Shown here: positions 39,285 to 47,921 of the stretch, in pieces
How positions within the stretch are numbered: the stretch's first letter is position 1
How the letters are laid out: every line of letters begins with the position of its first letter
Source of the DNA: SXRF01 sp039808985
GTDB taxonomy: Bacteria; Pseudomonadota; Alphaproteobacteria; Rickettsiales; SXRF01
Direction of reading: 5' to 3'
Length of the DNA: 64,000 nucleotides
NCBI GenBank assembly: GCA_039808985.1
Contig: JBDHUC010000005.1
Span: forward strand, 22,554 to 86,553
The notes under the pieces: generated by a model
What the model was told of the DNA's origin: nothing
Databases searched by the model: none
What the model saw: the letters and a program-made list of their open reading frames with translations, nothing else
Made by a program: the position numbers and the translations under genes

Positions 39285-40490
39285 ATGAGAGTTTTTATGG
39301 TGGCATATGGGGGTGGGCATGTGGCGGCCCTTGCCCCGGTTGCTAAAAAGCTTGAAGAAACCGGGCATGAAGTTGTTTTCCTCGCCCTTACCACCGCAAA
39401 AAACTATCTCGATAAGCGCAATATAAAATCAATCGGGTTTAAAGATATATTGTTCCTTGCCGATAATGCGGCAATTGAATATGGCCAAAAACTGGCTGCC
39501 AACCTGGAAGGAAGAGCAGTTTCCCACGAGGAATCAGTTGCCTATCTTGGCATGTCATATTCAGACCTGGCTGCGCAGTATGGCGGGGCTGAGGCGGAAA
39601 AACTATATGCGCAACATAAGCGGCAGGCATTTTTACCGGTTGCCAGTTTAAAAAAAGCGCTTTTACATTATAAGCCTGACATAGTGGTTGCCACCAATTC
39701 ACCAAGGGCTGAGAGGGCGGCAATAATTGCGGCCGGGAAGTTAAAAATCCCGGCAGTTTGTGTTGTTGATCTTTTTGCGGTTAAGGAAATTGATTGGATT
39801 GGCAAGCCGGGATTTGCTGACCGCATCTGCGTGTTAAACAATAATGTGAAAGACAGGTTTATAGAGGCCGGCAGGGCATTAAGCGATGTTGTTGTTACCG
39901 GAAACCCGGCATTTGATGCTTTGCTTGAAGAAAAAACCAGGCAGGCGGGAGCCGGTTTGCGAAAACAGCGCGGCTGGGACGATGGCAAGATAAATATACT
40001 CTGGGCATCGCAGCCTGAGCCGCTGAAACACCCTTTTTCCAACGTAAAGGGCGACCCGCATTTACCTTATGACATTGAAAATCGCCTGCGGGAGTTTGTG
40101 GCGGAAAATGATGGATTCCGGCTGGTTGTGCGCTACCATCCCAGCCAGAATGATGTTTTTCGTGAGGGGAAAAATGTGGATTTCAGCCCGGCGCATGACG
40201 AGGTTGCGGCAGTGATCCATGCCTGCGATATGTGCGTCACTATAACGTCTACGGTAGCGCTGGAGGCGCATATTGCGGGTAAGCCGGTTATTACGGTTGA
40301 TAAATCAATCTTCACAGAGGAAGCCCCGTTTTCAAAGATGGGAATAGCGCTGGGCGTTAAAGAAATCGCTGCGCTTCCGGAGGCTATTTTAACCCAATTA
40401 AAACAAGCTATTGCCCAAAAGCAACAAGAGAGTAAAAATGCTACTGATAAGGTAATAGAATCTATTGAATTATTGGGTAAACATGTATAG
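39285..40490 (+). CDS. GT-B fold glycosyltransferase-like protein
   Basis: 401 residues. The N-terminal Rossmann half begins MVAYGGGHVAALAPVAKKLE, like MurG/UDP-glycosyltransferases and CDP-glycerol-type enzymes. The C-terminal half has NILWASQPEPLKHPF, RLVVRYHPSQNDVF and the nucleotide-sugar region VTITSTVALEAHIAGKPVIT. The sugar is unknown. It could instead be a UDP-GlcNAc 2-epimerase-related enzyme, which shares this fold. Its end overlaps the next gene by 8 bases. Confidence 0.7.
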   Translation: MRVFMVAYGGGHVAALAPVAKKLEETGHEVVFLALTTAKNYLDKRNIKSIGFKDILFLADNAAIEYGQKLAANLEGRAVSHEESVAYLGMSYSDLAAQYGGAEAEKLYAQHKRQAFLPVASLKKALLHYKPDIVVATNSPRAERAAIIAAGKLKIPAVCVVDLFAVKEIDWIGKPGFADRICVLNNNVKDRFIEAGRALSDVVVTGNPAFDALLEEKTRQAGAGLRKQRGWDDGKINILWASQPEPLKHPFSNVKGDPHLPYDIENRLREFVAENDGFRLVVRYHPSQNDVFREGKNVDFSPAHDEVAAVIHACDMCVTITSTVALEAHIAGKPVITVDKSIFTEEAPFSKMGIALGVKEIAALPEAILTQLKQAIAQKQQESKNATDKVIESIELLGKHV

Positions 40491-41052
40491 CTTCGTCAAG
40501 CGTATTTCGGATATTATTGTAAGCTTTGCGGCTTTGCTTTTTGTCTTTCCTTTACTATTGATGCTTATCGTTATTATTCGCGCTCAAAGTGAGGGGTCGC
40601 CTTTATTCCTGCAAAAACGCATAGGTATTAATGGTAAACAATTCACATTGGTAAAGTTACGCTCCATGGTCAAAAACGCTGCGCAAACCGGGCCGTTCAA
40701 TACATCTGATGGCGATAAGCGGATAACGCCATTCGGGCATTTCCTGCGTAAGACCAGCCTTGATGAATTGCCGCAGCTATGGAATGTGCTTATTGGGGAT
40801 ATGAGCCTTATCGGCCCACGCCCGGAAACGCCTGTGCAGGAGGCCCTGTATGGCGCTGATGACTGGAAGGCGCGGCACAGGGTAAGGCCAGGGATTACAG
40901 GGCTTGCGCAGGTTAATGGGCGCAGCAGCCTTTCGCCCGGGGCGCGGCTTGCATTTGACCTTGAATATGCCGATAATTATAGTTTTATGATGGATATGAA
41001 AATAGCAATAAAGACCTTGCTTATAATATTTACGGGCAAGGGGGCGAATTAA
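40483..41052 (+). CDS. Phosphoglycosyl transferase (PglC/WcaJ-type initiating sugar transferase)
   Basis: 189 residues with one N-terminal re-entrant membrane helix (about 8-30, IIVSFAALLFVFPLLLMLIV) and the bacterial sugar-transferase core: KRIGINGKQFTLVKLRSM, RKTSLDELPQLWNVLIGDMS with the catalytic D-E pair, LIGPRPE, and RPGITGLAQVNGRSSL. It moves a sugar 1-phosphate to undecaprenyl phosphate, starting the glycan on the cytosolic face. The start overlapping the upstream stop is chosen for its conserved N-terminus. Confidence 0.92.
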   Translation: MYSFVKRISDIIVSFAALLFVFPLLLMLIVIIRAQSEGSPLFLQKRIGINGKQFTLVKLRSMVKNAAQTGPFNTSDGDKRITPFGHFLRKTSLDELPQLWNVLIGDMSLIGPRPETPVQEALYGADDWKARHRVRPGITGLAQVNGRSSLSPGARLAFDLEYADNYSFMMDMKIAIKTLLIIFTGKGAN

Positions 41053-41091
41053 ATAGTATTGTATATCAAATGGTTGTGTATATTATAATGC

Positions 41092-41257
41092 TAGAGCATT
41101 TTCCATTTAATCGTGCGTGTTGTTATCCTTCGTCTCATGTACCAACAAAATCCGCATGCGGGATTTTGTAATTTACAAAAAGCAAATCCCACATGTGGAT
41201 TTGCTGTGTACACTTCGCCTCGGATGCCTAACGCACAACTAAAGCGAAAACGCTCTA
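41092..41257. repeat. 166-base nested foldback element
   Basis: The outer arms TAGAGCATTTTC and GAAAACGCTCTA differ at one base. Inside are GTTGTTATCCTTCGTCTCAT and CTTCGCCTCGGATGCCTAAC, then two perfect small hairpins AAAATCCGCATGCGGGATTT and CAAATCCCACATGTGGATTT. There is no ORF. The ATCCTTCG...TTCGCCTCGG signature recurs at the bioA start. Confidence 0.8.
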
Positions 41258-41328
41258 ATAAATCGTAATCAAATCTTAATAAAGATATTAGAGTAAGTTG
41301 TGATAATATGGCTCCATAGCATATAAAT

Positions 41329-42369
41329 ATGGATCCATTAATGAAATCGTCTACTGTAGATACTACCGCTATAAAACAAGCAAAAACTGCTGAACAGGAA
41401 GTAAAAAAGCCAGAAATAATTTTGGGATGGCGTGAAACGCGTCCGGGCGTCAATGCCATGATAGAAAAATTCAGTGATGATGTGTATAAGGTATTTCAAG
41501 AGCAGGGAGTGCCTTTGGATGCTATTGTAATAGACAGAATTGGAGAAAGTCGTTATGGGAATTCTGTTTCAAGAAATTTGGATAATAAAGTATTTTTCAT
41601 AACAAATTTACGAACAATTGCCGATTTAGCAAGGAATCCGGAACAGCTTGAAGGATTAGCAATTCATGAAGCCGCTCACGTAATATCCAATGATTCCTTA
41701 ATACATAAAGCTATTAAACCCGTATTTGAAGCGCAAGAAGTGCTTGAAGGACTAGTTGAATTCCATAAATCAGATCCCAAAGCATTTTATGATTATTTGA
41801 AATCAGATGATGAATGGTATAGACAGTTTCCAGTGGATATTTCTGATGCCGCTGAAATATTGAAGCCAGCATCGGATTTTATGCGCAAAAATGGGCTAGC
41901 TAAGCTGTCCGATGAAGAGTTGCATGTAAAATTCAAAGCTGAACCGGAGTTGCGCATAAAAATGGCAAAAGTAATGGCACTCGTAGGAATAAAAATAATA
42001 GAGAACGAACATCTTTTTAAATCTCTTGAGTATATCTATGATTCGATGCAGTGTAAATTTGACATGCGTGATGAAAAGCATGAAGCTTTAATAGGAAAGA
42101 TTATTAATTTATTGGAGCCTGATTTTAAAAATATTGGTAATTATTATACTATAAAAAGGGCTGCTGAGTACAGAGCTGATGAGGAAACATTGAATGGGAA
42201 AAATCCTTCATCCTTTATTAATCGATTGAAAAGCAGTGGAGAATATTATGCAGGGCGTGACATAGAGGAGGGTCCTCCTATAACACACCCTTTAAATAAA
42301 GACCGTATCTCCCGCCTTGAGCGCCTGCTTGCGGAAAGGGATAAAAAAGACGCGAGAGGACGCAAGTAA
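41329..42369 (+). CDS. M48-like zinc metallopeptidase, soluble, unusual
   Basis: 346 residues. H113-E114-x-x-H117 lies in AIHEAAHVIS, the third ligand E280 in AEYRADEETL, matching the ExxAD of HtpX/Ste24 peptidases, and HPLNKDRISRL (from H320) matches the M48 terminal arginine motif. There is no membrane segment or signal peptide, unlike HtpX, and the 160-residue spacer between the ligands is long and helical. The gene is visibly richer in A and T than its neighbours and splits the polysaccharide locus, which suggests acquisition. The substrate is unknown. It might be a cytosolic protease or an exported effector. Confidence 0.7.
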   Translation: MDPLMKSSTVDTTAIKQAKTAEQEVKKPEIILGWRETRPGVNAMIEKFSDDVYKVFQEQGVPLDAIVIDRIGESRYGNSVSRNLDNKVFFITNLRTIADLARNPEQLEGLAIHEAAHVISNDSLIHKAIKPVFEAQEVLEGLVEFHKSDPKAFYDYLKSDDEWYRQFPVDISDAAEILKPASDFMRKNGLAKLSDEELHVKFKAEPELRIKMAKVMALVGIKIIENEHLFKSLEYIYDSMQCKFDMRDEKHEALIGKIINLLEPDFKNIGNYYTIKRAAEYRADEETLNGKNPSSFINRLKSSGEYYAGRDIEEGPPITHPLNKDRISRLERLLAERDKKDARGRK

Positions 42370-42502
42370 TATAATATTATATATACTTAATTTCTTCTCG
42401 CACAAAATCAAAAAGTATCTTATGTATTTCCCATATTAATATAATATCGCCTGATGGCGGCATTCGCGCACTGGCTTCTGTGGGTTAGCAGGGAATCGTA
42501 TT

Positions 42503-43330
42503 ATGGATACTATACTCATCACCAATGATCCCGAGATCGCACGTGATGCGCAGGAGGCTGGTGTTTCGCGCATCATGGTTGATCTTGAAGCCAACGGGAA
42601 AATTGAGAGGCAGGCCAGCCGCAATACATTCATAAGCAAGCATCGAAAGGAAGATATTGCGCCGGTGCGCAGGGTCCTGGATAAATGTCCGCTTATTGTG
42701 CGCATAAACCCATGGCATTCCGGCTCGGAAGCGGAAATCGAATATGCTATTGCAAATGGCGCTGATGTTATAATGCTTCCGCTGATACAGGATATGAAAG
42801 AGGTGTATTCTTTTATTACCTGCATAGATGGCAGGGCAAGGCCGCTTCCGCTTATTGAAACAATATATTCAATGGAGCATCTGCACCAGATAGCTAACCT
42901 GCCTGAAATAGCTGCCTTGTATATAGGCCTTAATGACCTGCATCTGGAACTTAAAATGAATTTCCTGTTTGAGCCGCTATCGCTCGGTATGCTTGATAAA
43001 ATGGCGGATACCATAAATAAAACCGGAAAGCCTTTTGGATTCGGCGGAATCGCAACCATGGGCAGCGGGGAACTGCCTGCCGAGCGCGTACTGGCGGAGC
43101 ATGCAAGGCTTGGTTCAAGCCGTATTATACTTTCATCGAGCTTTTGCAAGGAAGTGCAGATCACTCAGCCCGAAGACAGGGTTACGCGGCTTCAAAATGC
43201 GCTTGGGAAATTATATGACGCATTTAATAAATTCAAGGAACGCAGCTTTGGGCAGCAACAGGAAGATGCCAGGCTCACAAACGATATGATAAACATAATA
43301 GCCAACCGGCTTAAAGCCGCTTCCCAATGA
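42503..43330 (+). CDS. HpcH/HpaI aldolase-family enzyme in the glycan locus
   Basis: 275-residue TIM barrel. It keeps the substrate arginine in LIVRINPWHSGSE, the metal-binding glutamate in PLPLIETIYSM and the aspartate in ALYIGLNDLHLEL. The family cleaves or forms C-C bonds with pyruvate or related ketoacids, or acts on citramalyl/malyl-CoA. In a surface-sugar locus it may make or trim a ketoacid part of the glycan; that is inference. It overlaps the ligase gene by 4 bases, so it belongs to this operon. Confidence 0.78.
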   Translation: MDTILITNDPEIARDAQEAGVSRIMVDLEANGKIERQASRNTFISKHRKEDIAPVRRVLDKCPLIVRINPWHSGSEAEIEYAIANGADVIMLPLIQDMKEVYSFITCIDGRARPLPLIETIYSMEHLHQIANLPEIAALYIGLNDLHLELKMNFLFEPLSLGMLDKMADTINKTGKPFGFGGIATMGSGELPAERVLAEHARLGSSRIILSSSFCKEVQITQPEDRVTRLQNALGKLYDAFNKFKERSFGQQQEDARLTNDMINIIANRLKAASQ

Positions 43331-44619
43331 TTAACCCATTCGCCACGCCGCAGAATCACATGCAGAATCTCGCGTGGAGGATCGCTTTCATTGCCACCAT
43401 GATCCTGCCATGGGGATTGATATTTAACCGCGCTACTGCCGAAATATGCTGCGTCCTTATCGGCCTATTGTTTTTGCAAAACAGCTTTAGCAAAAAGAGA
43501 TGGGAGTGGGCAAGCGACCCGGTTGTTGTGGCTGGCTTCTGCGCATGGGCATGGATCGTGGCGGTGGTTTCGCCGCTTGCGATTTCTCCGGCTGCATCTT
43601 TTTCGGTAGCACTGCCATGGGGGCGATATATATTGCTTTTTGCTGCGCTTAGATATTGGGTTCTGGTGAAGTCGGAAGCATTGCTACTGCTTGGAAAAAA
43701 CCTTTCTGCAATGCTGGCGCTGGTTATATCAGATACTCTGTGGCAATATGTTTACGGCGTGTCGCTGACCGGGCACCCAAGGCTTGACAGCGGCAGGCTT
43801 ACCGGCCCTCTTGATAATGTAAAAGTTGGGATATTTATGGCGAAAATATTGCTGCCAACTGTCGGGATGATGTTGTTTCTGGCAGCGGATAAAAAGAAAT
43901 ATTCCTGGATCGCTGCTATTGCCCTGTTGTTTGTGGCCGGGGAAATAACCATATTGTTAAGTGGCGAGCGTACAGCTTTTGTAAGCAGCATTATCGGGCT
44001 TGCGGTGATGATTGGCCTGCTGGCGCTTGCAGAACGCAGGGTGCGTATTGCAGCGCCTTTTATGGCGGTGTTACTGGCGGCGCTTGTTTTTTATATGCTG
44101 CGGACCCAGGAATGGGTGCTTAAACGGGCGCATGACCTTACTGATACTATATATTCGTTTGGTGATTCGGTATATGGCAGGCTGTTCAAGGCCGCCTGTA
44201 TAATTGGCGATGACAACTGGCTGCATGGGGTTGGCATCAAGGGATTCAGGGTGGTGAGCGAAGGGCTTAAAGATAGCGTGGGGCCATTTTGCAGCGGGAA
44301 TGAACTATGCAACCTGCATCCGCATAATACTTACCTTGAATGGTTCTCGGAAACCGGAGCTGCCGGGCTTTTATTTTACAGCGCCATGGTGGTTTTTATG
44401 GTTGTCGCAATAGTAAGATATTTCAGGATTAGCAAAGGGGTGGTGCTTTTGCTGCCTGCTGTTGCCATGGGCAGTGTTTTTATAAATTTTTTCCCCGTTA
44501 TGGTAACTCAGAGTATATTTTCTAATTGGCCTGCGATATTGCTTTGGTATAGCATTGGTATAGGTTTTTCCTCTTTAAATTTATGTGAAAATTCGTGTGT
44601 GAGGCCGGTGCGGCAATAA
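43327..44619 (+). CDS. O-antigen ligase/polymerase (WaaL/Wzy-type)
   Basis: 430 residues with about ten membrane segments and a large periplasmic loop (about 285-345) that contains GVGIKGFRV and NLHPHNTYLEWFSETGAAGL, the characteristic PHNxxLE motif of Wzy_C/O-antigen ligases. It joins the undecaprenyl-linked glycan to lipid A-core, or polymerises it. Confidence 0.86.
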   Translation: MINPFATPQNHMQNLAWRIAFIATMILPWGLIFNRATAEICCVLIGLLFLQNSFSKKRWEWASDPVVVAGFCAWAWIVAVVSPLAISPAASFSVALPWGRYILLFAALRYWVLVKSEALLLLGKNLSAMLALVISDTLWQYVYGVSLTGHPRLDSGRLTGPLDNVKVGIFMAKILLPTVGMMLFLAADKKKYSWIAAIALLFVAGEITILLSGERTAFVSSIIGLAVMIGLLALAERRVRIAAPFMAVLLAALVFYMLRTQEWVLKRAHDLTDTIYSFGDSVYGRLFKAACIIGDDNWLHGVGIKGFRVVSEGLKDSVGPFCSGNELCNLHPHNTYLEWFSETGAAGLLFYSAMVVFMVVAIVRYFRISKGVVLLLPAVAMGSVFINFFPVMVTQSIFSNWPAILLWYSIGIGFSSLNLCENSCVRPVRQ

Positions 44620-44620
44620 T

Positions 44621-46423
44621 ATGTGCGGGATATTTGGGATAGTTGGCAAGGGTACGCAGGACCTTAAAAGTATGGTTGCGAATATGGCAGGCATGCTTGA
44701 ACACCGTGGACCTGATGATGAAGGATTTTACAGTGACGCTGAGGCAATGCTTGGCAACCGGCGCTTATCTGTTATTGATATTGAGCATGGCCACCAGCCG
44801 GTGTTTTCTGATGATCTGAGCATTATTGCAGTGCAAAACGGCGAGATATATAATTTTGTTGAACTCCGTCAGGAGCTGCTAAACCAGGGCATTGCTTTCC
44901 GCACACATTCGGATACTGAAGTTATATTGCGGCTTTACGAAGTTTATGGGGCAGGTTTCGTTTCCAGATTGAACGGTATGTTCGCTATTGCCATATGGGA
45001 TAAGAACACGCATGAAATGCATCTGTACCGCGACCGCCTGGGCATAAAGCCGTTATTTATTGCTGATACGGATATGGGTATTTGTTTCGCATCCGAAATG
45101 AAGGCGTTGCTGGCGCTTGAGATTGATACAAGGGTGCGTATTGACGCCGTGCACCATTATTTAAGCTTCAATTTCGTGCCCGTATGCACCACCATGTTTG
45201 AAGCAATTGAACAGGTGCCGCCGGGATGGGCGGTGACGATTGAACAGGGAAAAGCGCAAAGCTGGCAATGGTGGAAACCATCATTCGTGACTGTGCGCAA
45301 AAGCGACAGGGAATGGATTGAAGAATTAAGGGCAACGCTGGCTGATGCTGTGCGCATCCATTTGCGCGCTGATGTTGAGGTTGGTGCGTTCCTTTCAGGC
45401 GGGGTTGATTCCAGCAGTATTGTTGCACTTTCCGCGCCGCACATAAAACCGCCCATGCACAGCTTCAGCATAGGTTTCAATGAAGAGCGCTTTGACGAAT
45501 CGCGCTATGCAAAACAGGTGGCGGAACAATATAACACGCAGCACCATAACGAAATACTTGGCCCGGAAATGATCGCGCTATGGCCAAAGGTTATTTATCA
45601 TTGTGAACAACCGCACGGCGACACATCGTTCATTCCAACCTATGCGCTTTCCGAACTTGCGGCAAAGAGGGTGAAGGTTGTGGTGACGGGCGATGGCAGC
45701 GATGAAATGTTCGCCGGGTATGAGCGCTACGTGCCGTTCATGGAAAAACATTCATCGGATAATAACGAGAGTTTCGCCCGCGCTTATTTCGCAAACCAGG
45801 GGCTGCTTTCGCATGATGAAAAGATCGGCCTTTATTCGGATGGGTTTAAAAAATATTTTGAGCCTCTTGATAGTTTTGAACTGATGCGAAACGATTTTGA
45901 AGATGTGCGCTCCCTATATCCGGTGAATAAAATTTCATGGATCGATATGAAATGGCTGCTGCCTGCAAATAACCTGATAAAGCCTGACAGGATGGGAATG
46001 GCATTCGGGCTGGAGGCGCGGGTTCCATTCCTTGATATGCGGGTTATTGACATGGCGCTTGCAATGCCCAGCACTATGAAGCTGCGCAACGGAGAAGGAA
46101 AATATATCCTAAAAGAGGCAATGGCCGACCTGCTTCCGCAGGAGATATTGCGAAGGCCAAAGCAGATGTTCACTGTCCCGCTTGGCGAATGGTTCAAAGG
46201 CCATCTGGCATCGCTGCTAAGGCAGGTGCTGCTTGGCGAAAGGGCGGTTGCCAGGGGTATATTCAGCTATGAAGCGGTTTATTCCCTTGTGGAAGGCCAT
46301 ATTGCCGGAATCGCAAATAACACGAGAATATTGAGGGCCCTGATGGCGCTGGAAATATGGTATCGCCTTTTTGTTGACGGCGAACCTTATGATCAGTTCG
46401 CTGAATTCAAATCATCTGGTTAA
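44621..46423 (+). CDS. asnB: Glutamine-dependent asparagine synthase-like amidotransferase
   Basis: 600 residues. Class II glutaminase with the N-terminal nucleophile Cys2 (MCGIFGIVG) and HRGPDDEG, then the synthetase domain with PP-loop FLSGGVDSSSIV and TGDGSDEMFAGYERY. The C-terminal region is complete. Inside a polysaccharide operon such enzymes usually amidate a sugar uronic acid or peptide part of the glycan rather than free aspartate. It lies 1 base after the ligase stop. Confidence 0.9.
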   Translation: MCGIFGIVGKGTQDLKSMVANMAGMLEHRGPDDEGFYSDAEAMLGNRRLSVIDIEHGHQPVFSDDLSIIAVQNGEIYNFVELRQELLNQGIAFRTHSDTEVILRLYEVYGAGFVSRLNGMFAIAIWDKNTHEMHLYRDRLGIKPLFIADTDMGICFASEMKALLALEIDTRVRIDAVHHYLSFNFVPVCTTMFEAIEQVPPGWAVTIEQGKAQSWQWWKPSFVTVRKSDREWIEELRATLADAVRIHLRADVEVGAFLSGGVDSSSIVALSAPHIKPPMHSFSIGFNEERFDESRYAKQVAEQYNTQHHNEILGPEMIALWPKVIYHCEQPHGDTSFIPTYALSELAAKRVKVVVTGDGSDEMFAGYERYVPFMEKHSSDNNESFARAYFANQGLLSHDEKIGLYSDGFKKYFEPLDSFELMRNDFEDVRSLYPVNKISWIDMKWLLPANNLIKPDRMGMAFGLEARVPFLDMRVIDMALAMPSTMKLRNGEGKYILKEAMADLLPQEILRRPKQMFTVPLGEWFKGHLASLLRQVLLGERAVARGIFSYEAVYSLVEGHIAGIANNTRILRALMALEIWYRLFVDGEPYDQFAEFKSSG

Positions 46424-46424
46424 T

Positions 46425-47879
46425 ATGACATTGAAAAAATTATTATCGGCAAGCGTATTAATTGCCTTAGGGATGCTTTTAGGACGGGCGCTTGGCTTCC
46501 TGCGTGAGATGTTGCTTGCTGCCCAGTTCGGCGCAGGTAACGGGGATGCTAACACAGCCATCGCATTGCTGCTTATACCGGATTTTATAACATCGCTGTT
46601 TATCGGTAGCTCGATAAGCGCTGTGCTTGTTCCGGCCTTTGCAGCGCGGGATAAGGAGCGCGCCCTGGCGCTTCTGTGGCAGTCCATAAAGCTGGTCCTG
46701 CCGATTTTTACCGTGATAGCTATAGCTGTTGGGCTTATCGCGGATTCAAGCTTTATATCAATTGCGCTTTTTTCGCTGCCATTAACTGCTGTAACGGGAG
46801 TGCTTACCGCCTATCTGCAGCACAGGGGAAAATTCATGGCACCGGCTTTTTCTACGGTAATATTTAATATGGTTATACTTTCGGCGCTATGGTTTCTGCC
46901 GCCGGGGCTGTTTATGCTTTCTTTTGCGGTAGTTTTTGCTGCGCTTACAAGGTTTGCCGCTAATTTAGGAGCGTTTCTTGGAAGCGGCCTGGAGCGACAG
47001 AAATCCGATAATAAACAATGGGAACTCGATAAGCAGCTTATAATGGCTTATGTCCAGAATATGCTAAGCAATGTGCTGGGAATATTTATTTTATATACGC
47101 CATTTGCGATGATAGCGTTTTTAAACCCTGCTGAATTTGCCTTGTTCAATTACTCATTTAAGCTGATCACTTTTCCATCGGTCCTTATCCAGACCATAAT
47201 ACAGATGTCGGTCCTGCCGTGGTTTGTGAATATAAGGGGCATGAACAGCTCTTCTGGCAGCAGGCACATGCCGCTTGAATATGGCTATAGCCTGAAGGTG
47301 GCTTGGGTGGTTTCAATCACGGTAAGCCTTTGTGTAAGCCTTGTTGCCCATGACATAGCGCAGATATGCTTCGGGCATGGCAAAATGACATTGCGTGATA
47401 CGGTGCAGATAGGGGAACTGCTGGCAATAGGTATCTGGGCAACGCCGTGTGTGGTCATGCTCTCAGTATGGCAGCAGATATTTTATGCCTGCCACAAACA
47501 GAAAGCCGCGCTGTTTTCCAATGTGGCTCTGGCATTATTCATTATACCGCTATGCTGGGTAGGGTATATAATCGGCGACAGCAAGGGACTGCTTTACGGA
47601 TTTGTTGCTGCCCAGATTATACCTTTTTTCATATTGTCGCTTACAGGAAAATTGTTTTTATTTGGGAGTAATACATCGCTTTTACGCTCTGTAATGCTAT
47701 ATTTGAAAATGTCGATTGTGGTATTATTCATATTCGTCCCTTTTGCGCTGGTATATGATACGCTTTTTTTGAATGAATATGAAAATATATTGCTGGCAAT
47801 AATGATATGCGGGGCCTGCGTATTTGCAGGGTTATACAGCGACGGGGCAATAAGGAAGAAAATACATAGTGTTTTCTAA
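46425..47879 (+). CDS. MurJ/MviN-family lipid-linked oligosaccharide flippase
   Basis: 484 residues with about 14 hydrophobic segments. The opening LGRALGFLREMLLAAQFGAG and the phrase SVLVPAFA-like AVLVPAFAARDKE match MviN/MurJ. As the last gene of the locus it probably acts as the Wzx-type exporter of the undecaprenyl-linked glycan rather than lipid II, but either is possible. The start one base after the asnB stop is preferred to an upstream in-frame ATG that overlaps asnB. Confidence 0.82.
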   Translation: MTLKKLLSASVLIALGMLLGRALGFLREMLLAAQFGAGNGDANTAIALLLIPDFITSLFIGSSISAVLVPAFAARDKERALALLWQSIKLVLPIFTVIAIAVGLIADSSFISIALFSLPLTAVTGVLTAYLQHRGKFMAPAFSTVIFNMVILSALWFLPPGLFMLSFAVVFAALTRFAANLGAFLGSGLERQKSDNKQWELDKQLIMAYVQNMLSNVLGIFILYTPFAMIAFLNPAEFALFNYSFKLITFPSVLIQTIIQMSVLPWFVNIRGMNSSSGSRHMPLEYGYSLKVAWVVSITVSLCVSLVAHDIAQICFGHGKMTLRDTVQIGELLAIGIWATPCVVMLSVWQQIFYACHKQKAALFSNVALALFIIPLCWVGYIIGDSKGLLYGFVAAQIIPFFILSLTGKLFLFGSNTSLLRSVMLYLKMSIVVLFIFVPFALVYDTLFLNEYENILLAIMICGACVFAGLYSDGAIRKKIHSVF

Positions 47880-47921
47880 GTAATTGCTGTTAAGTTTGGA
47901 CAGTAAGTGAGGACCTTGCCT

